This document shows, piece after piece, positions 59,804 to 64,000 of a DNA stretch of 64,000 nucleotides. Numbering within the stretch: position 1 is the first letter of the stretch; every line of letters begins with the position of its first letter. The stretch lies in contig JAYSTS010000293.1 of assembly GCA_043719475.1 (NCBI GenBank), forward strand, positions 15,782 to 79,781. Reading direction: 5' to 3'. Under the pieces are notes generated by a model. The model saw only the letters and a list, made by a program, of their open reading frames with translations, did not search any database and had not been told where the DNA came from. Origin of the DNA: SYFY01 sp043719475 (GTDB taxonomy: Bacteria; Pseudomonadota; Gammaproteobacteria; Pseudomonadales; Azotimanducaceae). The position numbers and the translations under genes are program-made.

Positions 59804-60574
59804 TCAGACCGACTCTATCGTGAGCGCGTCAATCGCCGGACGGGCCGGGAAACTAATTAACACAGCTCGTCGTGGCCCATGAAAGACAAAAAAGCTTCCA
59901 CCTGTGAGTGCTGATACGCCCGCTTGACTGACAGCTTCCTGCATGTGCTCAACAGCCCCCAATCCGCCAGACGCAACCACGGGTATCGTCAAGGCAGCAG
60001 TCACCGCTTTCAACAATGGGACATCATAACCATTGCGTTCACCATCTCTCTCTACACTGGTTACCAGTACTTCGCCGGCGCCAAGCCTCTCTACTTCGCG
60101 CGCCCACTCCACAATATCAAGCTTCGTGGTTTTCTTGCCGCTGTGTGTTGCTACTACACTCTTTCCGAAAAACGTTCGGACACAATCAATGCCAACAACG
60201 ACACTGCTTGAGCCGAAAGTGTCGGCCAGCTCGGTGATGAGAGAAGGCCGCTCGATGGCGGCGGTGTTGACGAGTACCTTTTCGGCTCCTGCCTGCAAGA
60301 GGCTGCGTGCCTGCGCGACAGTGGAAATGCCACCACCGACCGTCAGGGGCATGAATGCCTCTGTGGCAAACTGGCGCACGAAGTTAACGTCGATCGGACG
60401 ACCAAGTGCCGAACCTTCAATGTCGATCACGGCAATCTCGTCGACCTCCTTGTCATTAAAGATGCGGACCGCATTGATCGGATCACCGACATATTTGTGA
60501 TCCTTGAACTTGGCACCTTTATACAACCCTCTTCCTTTGAGAAGGAGCGTAGGAAAAACACGGACCGACAGCAT
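59804..60574 (-). CDS. HisF-like protein lacking the cyclase Asp (WbpG partner)
   Basis: 256-residue TIM barrel of the HisF family. HisF of histidine synthesis begins with a CLDVK-type segment whose Asp is catalytic; here the segment reads VFPTLLLKGRGLYKG, so that Asp is missing. The second catalytic Asp site is retained as VVGIDCVR, as are the barrel phosphate motifs (TVGGGIS, VASGGLG). This fits the O-antigen HisF2 role of conveying ammonia to WbpG without cyclase activity. It lies 4 bases after the WbpG-like gene. Confidence 0.9.
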   Translation of the reverse strand: MLSVRVFPTLLLKGRGLYKGAKFKDHKYVGDPINAVRIFNDKEVDEIAVIDIEGSALGRPIDVNFVRQFATEAFMPLTVGGGISTVAQARSLLQAGAEKVLVNTAAIERPSLITELADTFGSSSVVVGIDCVRTFFGKSVVATHSGKKTTKLDIVEWAREVERLGAGEVLVTSVERDGERNGYDVPLLKAVTAALTIPVVASGGLGAVEHMQEAVSQAGVSALTGGSFFVFHGPRRAVLISFPARPAIDALTIESV

Positions 60575-60578
60575 CAGA

Positions 60579-61739
60579 TTATCCCAGGTACTTGAGATAG
60601 AGGAGTTTCGGGATCACACCCAAGTCAGCGAGCAAACGGATCGGGGACCGAAAGGCTTTCAGAAGTGGATAGTAGGACGGAAAGTCGAGGTAGCTCTTAG
60701 GCGGCAGATTCCATATCTCTTGCCACTCTGACTCAGCAAGATCGAGCTTGGACAACACGTAGGGAACGAGCGTTTCATCGTACTCATACTCGTGCGAATC
60801 CAGGTACTCCAGAGCGTTCTCCCGATCCTCCTGACCTGAGCGAATCAGGGCCGACATCTCTGTTCGCCGCTTGTCGATGCGGAACTTGCGCGGCAGCAGA
60901 AAGGACTGGATGAACTTGGTGTACAAAGATTCGTGGTGATGACCTCCGTAGTAGGTCCATCCAAGCTCCCGGGTGATGAGATCCGTGATTTCAGCCTGGT
61001 TGTAGGGCCTGAAATTGAGGATCGGCACGGTCTTGATACGATGAGCGAACATAAAACGGAACACATCGAAAAATGTGAAGTTCTGATCTGAACTGAAGCC
61101 GAGTGATCCGAATCGTTTGCGGACCGCATTGATGTAACGGCCGTCGAAGTAAGTCCAGCCACGGGGAGCAACCCCTTCAGTCCGAAACGAGTGACCGTTG
61201 AGGATGTACTTGATGCCTTCCTTGGCCGCTACCCGATGCAGCACACTGTGGATTGCGACGTCTGTTGGGATTTCGACATCTGGCACAGAGGCCCGAAGGA
61301 ACGCCTTTTGGATATCCTTGAACTCTTCCCAGTCCGCAACGTGGGTTTCGAGTTCCACACTGAGGATGCTCACGCTGTTCTTGATGTTGGTCACCGCGAT
61401 CTCGGAATTCCAGCCATTGTCGAAGTGCACCGCGAGAGGTCGCAGTCCAAGCCTGACGGCCGTTAGCAGCAGCCAAGTGCTGTCCCTGCCGCCTGACACG
61501 CCGACTACACAATCGTAGTTGTTGTTGCGACCAGCGGACTTCATTTTATCGACAATTGCCGCCAGGCGGCGCTCCCCTTCCTCCCCAAGCGGATACATAG
61601 CATCGAGCACATCGTGAATATGACAGAACTGGCAGACGCCATGGTCATCAAAATGAATTTCCGGAATGGTTGTGTCCATGATGCAACGGGTGCATACCTG
61701 ATAGGTTCGCGATGGGTCTGCGTACGAAGACTGCTTCAT
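60579..61739 (-). CDS. wbpG: N-acetyl sugar amidotransferase (WbpG-like), copy 3
   Basis: 386-residue PP-loop enzyme. N-terminal cysteine pairs are CTRCIMD and CQFCHIHD, the PP-loop is VGVSGGRDSTWLLL, and HFDNGWNSEIAVTNIK and HVADWEEF follow. This copy heads the wbpG-hisF-ybhN-hisH group, so it is the best candidate for a true WbpG that converts an acetamido to an acetamidino group on the diacetamido uronic acid made by the wbpABDEI pathway. Gene symbol by analogy. Confidence 0.9.
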   Translation of the reverse strand: MKQSSYADPSRTYQVCTRCIMDTTIPEIHFDDHGVCQFCHIHDVLDAMYPLGEEGERRLAAIVDKMKSAGRNNNYDCVVGVSGGRDSTWLLLTAVRLGLRPLAVHFDNGWNSEIAVTNIKNSVSILSVELETHVADWEEFKDIQKAFLRASVPDVEIPTDVAIHSVLHRVAAKEGIKYILNGHSFRTEGVAPRGWTYFDGRYINAVRKRFGSLGFSSDQNFTFFDVFRFMFAHRIKTVPILNFRPYNQAEITDLITRELGWTYYGGHHHESLYTKFIQSFLLPRKFRIDKRRTEMSALIRSGQEDRENALEYLDSHEYEYDETLVPYVLSKLDLAESEWQEIWNLPPKSYLDFPSYYPLLKAFRSPIRLLADLGVIPKLLYLKYLG

Positions 61740-61760
61740 GCGTGGTCCGTGGTAGGTTGG

Positions 61761-63434
61761 CTACAGTTTCACGAGTTCGTGAACGTCCGTTGAAGGGGAA
61801 ATATCAAGCGAGATATTTCTGATCTGCACTTCGGGCAGTTCTTCCGGTCTTCCCATATAGTCCGCCTCCCTGCGGGTCATGAAAGCGAGACGGAAGACAC
61901 TCAGGCGCTGAACGCCTGCGTCCAGCGGATGATTGATCGACAATCTCCTACTGACAACAGCGCTGCGTGCCAGTGGCGGGCAATCTGGCGCCCGAAGTCG
62001 AACATCCACCTCTTTCCAGTATTCTGAGGCGTAGGCAACTGCAGTGCTCTGGACTGCTACATCGTCAATGCCGCTTCGAATTGGAAGGAGAGCACCCTCT
62101 GTCGGCAGGAGCACTCTGGCGAGCCAATCAGTCTCCGGCGGGATTTCCTGTGCCGATGCCGCCTCGTCGCGGGCACACCTCAATTCAACAAAGAACCGGC
62201 CACGCCCACGAACCTGGAAAGACAAAGAAGGCGCGGTTACACCCTCGCGCACGGAGAATCCGAGGGACTCGAGTGAAACTGGATAAGCACCGGACTGTCT
62301 GCTGAAAAGCACCGGATGATCGTCGTTGGCCAATCCCCAACGAATGGCTCGAGGCTGCTGACTATTAAGGGACCAACCACGTCGCTCTGCCATGGCTCGT
62401 TCAATCGATGAACTCCGACCAACGAATCCCGTCTCCGTGATGGCAGTCTCTCCCAGGTGAATCTGCCCTCGAGACAGCAGCCGTATCACAACGCGTGCTG
62501 TCGCTGTTGTGCACCCAATACACTTCAGGGATACCGCGTCGTGCGCGAAAATTGTACGCAGGCGTTTGCTGCGACCACTGAGAAATCCCTGCCACAGCGG
62601 CACCACCTTCGGAGGAGTGTCATCGATGTACAGGTGCATTTCTACATGGACGAGACCTTCGCCGCGAATGTCGGCATCGAGCAGGTACTCACGCCCGAAT
62701 TCGAACTGCAGTGGAGATTGGCTCCCGGCAAATTGGGGTGCCACATCAATCGGACCTGGACCTGAACTGAGCCGTATCTCCCGTGCGTTCGCCGAAATCG
62801 AAGGTGCGTTGAAGATGGAAGTCGTATGGCCGTTGCTGGCATAAGTTCCCTCTGCTATCGCATATTTGCCCGCAGCAGACCACGGCGTCCATTCACTCCC
62901 TACCGACATCGATTTCTCTGGTTCCTCGAAAGATGGCAGCGGCCGATCAAACAGCTCGCAAAGAACCGCTCCCCCAAACTGATCTCGTCGACGCACGAAG
63001 CGTCCGGAGTTGGTGATTTCTTCCAGGAAACTGTTGTAAAGCGTTGGCAGGGGCTCTTCGGGTATCGACACGTGGGTGATACCCAACCGACGAAGTTCCA
63101 GGAATGCTGCCTCGACCGTCTTCGCCGAATAGAACGGTACCATGCGAGGATCAATGTGGCTGATGAACCTGACTTTCGAGTAAAAGGCAAACTCAGCCTG
63201 CCGGAGCGTCAGTACCCGGACAGTCTCCCGTTGCTCCCACAAATCCAGACCCAGCATCTGAGCCTGACCCAGTCGGGACAACTGCAGCTTGTTTCGATCG
63301 GACATGAGCAGATTTTGCGGATGGACCAGCCCAAACTCATTGAGGCGCACGACCGCGTAGTAGAGCACGGGCCCCGCAGTGGCGACCGTCCCAAGAGCGA
63401 GTAGAACCCACAGGATGGATTGGCCTAGTCTCAC
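61761..63434 (-). CDS. Protein with one membrane segment and a large beta-rich domain
   Basis: 557 residues from GTG 63434, which overlaps the upstream stop as GTGA. After an N-terminal membrane segment (about 5-28, VLLALGTVATAGPVLYYAVV), the rest is predicted periplasmic and beta-rich, with jelly-roll-like stretches (QFEFGREYLLDADIRGEG, LSFQVRGRGRFFVELRC) that suggest carbohydrate contact. The part after the membrane segment (RRLGITHVSIPEEPLPTLYN) is like the periplasmic tail of large membrane glycosyltransferases. It may be the detached soluble half of such an enzyme, with the membrane half encoded just upstream. Function is unknown. Confidence 0.7.
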   Translation of the reverse strand: MRLGQSILWVLLALGTVATAGPVLYYAVVRLNEFGLVHPQNLLMSDRNKLQLSRLGQAQMLGLDLWEQRETVRVLTLRQAEFAFYSKVRFISHIDPRMVPFYSAKTVEAAFLELRRLGITHVSIPEEPLPTLYNSFLEEITNSGRFVRRRDQFGGAVLCELFDRPLPSFEEPEKSMSVGSEWTPWSAAGKYAIAEGTYASNGHTTSIFNAPSISANAREIRLSSGPGPIDVAPQFAGSQSPLQFEFGREYLLDADIRGEGLVHVEMHLYIDDTPPKVVPLWQGFLSGRSKRLRTIFAHDAVSLKCIGCTTATARVVIRLLSRGQIHLGETAITETGFVGRSSSIERAMAERRGWSLNSQQPRAIRWGLANDDHPVLFSRQSGAYPVSLESLGFSVREGVTAPSLSFQVRGRGRFFVELRCARDEAASAQEIPPETDWLARVLLPTEGALLPIRSGIDDVAVQSTAVAYASEYWKEVDVRLRAPDCPPLARSAVVSRRLSINHPLDAGVQRLSVFRLAFMTRREADYMGRPEELPEVQIRNISLDISPSTDVHELVKL

Positions 63435-64000
63435 GACATTCGCCTGCCTTGTGGGGTCACCGACCGAAGCCAATTATCGAGTGGCGGCGACATGGTTCTC
63501 ACTATGAAAATCACTACCAAAGGAAGGGTAGTCATCATGTACCGATAATTCTTGATGAACGAATCCATATCGAGCACAACAGAAACGAACACCATGAAGT
63601 CAAACATCAGCACAACCAAGAGCGAAGACCACTCAAGGCGCGTGCTGCTGATCATGCACAAGGCTCGACTCGGTAAACCCTGATTGAGAGTGAGCACACC
63701 CGAACGGCGCAATTTGAGAATAAATACGCCGAGCGCGACTACAAATAACCAGTAGGTGATCCCATAGAGACGAGGCTGCGAGAGCCCTGCGAAGAACCCT
63801 GCGAGCCACTGGTCAGCAAAGGTCGCGATACCTCTGGCTTCGCGAAAGTAGGCTTCCCAGTCAAGCTGTGAAATCGCATATACAGGCACTGCGCCGACAT
63901 CGGCAATCGGGCTGCCGAAGATCACCACGTTATCGATCAGTCGCGCACTGACGAGCAGCAGTGCTATCAGCGACACCGCAGAAGAAATCGCCACCCGTTT
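63431..64000 (-). CDS. Polytopic membrane protein, possible lipid-donor glycosyltransferase, 5' partial
   Basis: The frame is open to the window edge. The visible 190 residues hold about five hydrophobic segments (for example RLYGITYWLFVVALGVFILK, LEWSSLLVVLMFDFMVFVSV) and end with IKNYRYMMTTLPLVVIFIVR, a pattern seen at the C-terminal membrane end of GT-C or GT39-type transferases. The catalytic N terminus is outside the window. It is coupled to the following gene by a 4-base overlap. Confidence 0.65.
   Translation of the reverse strand, partial: KRVAISSAVSLIALLLVSARLIDNVVIFGSPIADVGAVPVYAISQLDWEAYFREARGIATFADQWLAGFFAGLSQPRLYGITYWLFVVALGVFILKLRRSGVLTLNQGLPSRALCMISSTRLEWSSLLVVLMFDFMVFVSVVLDMDSFIKNYRYMMTTLPLVVIFIVRTMSPPLDNWLRSVTPQGRRMS

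Noticed and set aside
58244..60574. hisH and hisF as histidine biosynthesis genes
   Set aside because: The HisF-like protein lacks the first catalytic Asp and both genes accompany wbpG, fitting the O-antigen ammonia-donor role.
61761..63473. Frameshift joining the two genes at the right edge into one
   Set aside because: The junction is a clean GTGA stop/start overlap followed by a new membrane segment, typical of coupled genes; no single-base repair restores an obvious family sequence.

Overview
The window looks like a chromosomal segment of a Gram-negative gammaproteobacterium of moderately high GC. The evidence is a mutY-yggX pair, a ctpA-yibQ neighbourhood, a panBC operon, an Anbu proteasome-like gene next to a DUF2126 transglutaminase, lipoproteins with clear lipoboxes, and a Pseudomonas-type wbp O-antigen pathway. 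I cannot name the genus.

Layout. (1) About 1-14.6 kb is housekeeping: the 3' part of a C-terminal processing protease, a Rieske protein, a VOC protein, a YibQ-like deacetylase, hisA-hisB in reverse, mutY-yggX, a beta-helix lipoprotein, panB-panC, a DMT transporter, and the DUF2126 transglutaminase plus Anbu pair. (2) About 14.6-17.2 kb is a decayed patch before a tRNA-Phe(GAA): a VapC toxin remnant, an IS91-type transposase remnant and one uncharacterised protein. (3) 17.3-22.9 kb holds an acyl-CoA dehydrogenase, an SLC13-type permease, a prohibitin-like protein, a RidA protein and a PlsC-type acyltransferase. (4) 23.4-45.3 kb is an O-antigen type surface polysaccharide locus. wbpA-B-D-E-I-like genes would make UDP-ManNAc3NAcA, followed by a flippase, a WbpG-like amidotransferase, two family 4 glycosyltransferases and an SDR enzyme. 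A convergent operon encodes a tandem flavoprotein, a 42-residue DltX-like membrane peptide, and DltD-, DltC-, DltB- and DltA-like proteins plus a family 2 glycosyltransferase. A second WbpG-like gene and an AsnB/WbpS-like gene are divergent from it. (5) 46.0-57.3 kb encodes exported proteins: a small anchored protein, a small secreted protein, a 2304-residue subtilisin-like protein with Asp-rich and propeller-like regions (followed by a duplicated tail remnant) and a 965-residue lipoprotein with ELWxTDGT repeats. (6) An IS256-family remnant at 57.4-57.9 kb precedes a second polysaccharide block (58.2-64 kb, minus strand): a membrane protein, a beta-rich protein, a third WbpG-like protein, a HisF-like protein, a YbhN-like membrane protein and a HisH-like protein.

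How the genes work together. The wbp genes would make a diacetamido uronic acid. WbpG with the HisH/HisF-like ammonia donors would turn an acetamido group into an acetamidino group. The AsnB-like protein may amidate the carboxylate. The Dlt-like relay (ligase, carrier, MBOAT, microprotein, SGNH) would add an acyl group to the polymer after export. No initiating transferase (WbpL), polymerase (Wzy), chain-length regulator (Wzz) or ligase is recognisable in the window.

The most notable item is the Dlt-like cassette. Between the flavoprotein and DltD-like genes lies an easily missed 42-codon gene whose product ends in FRYAGF, fitting the C-terminal FxYxxF pattern of Gram-positive DltX.
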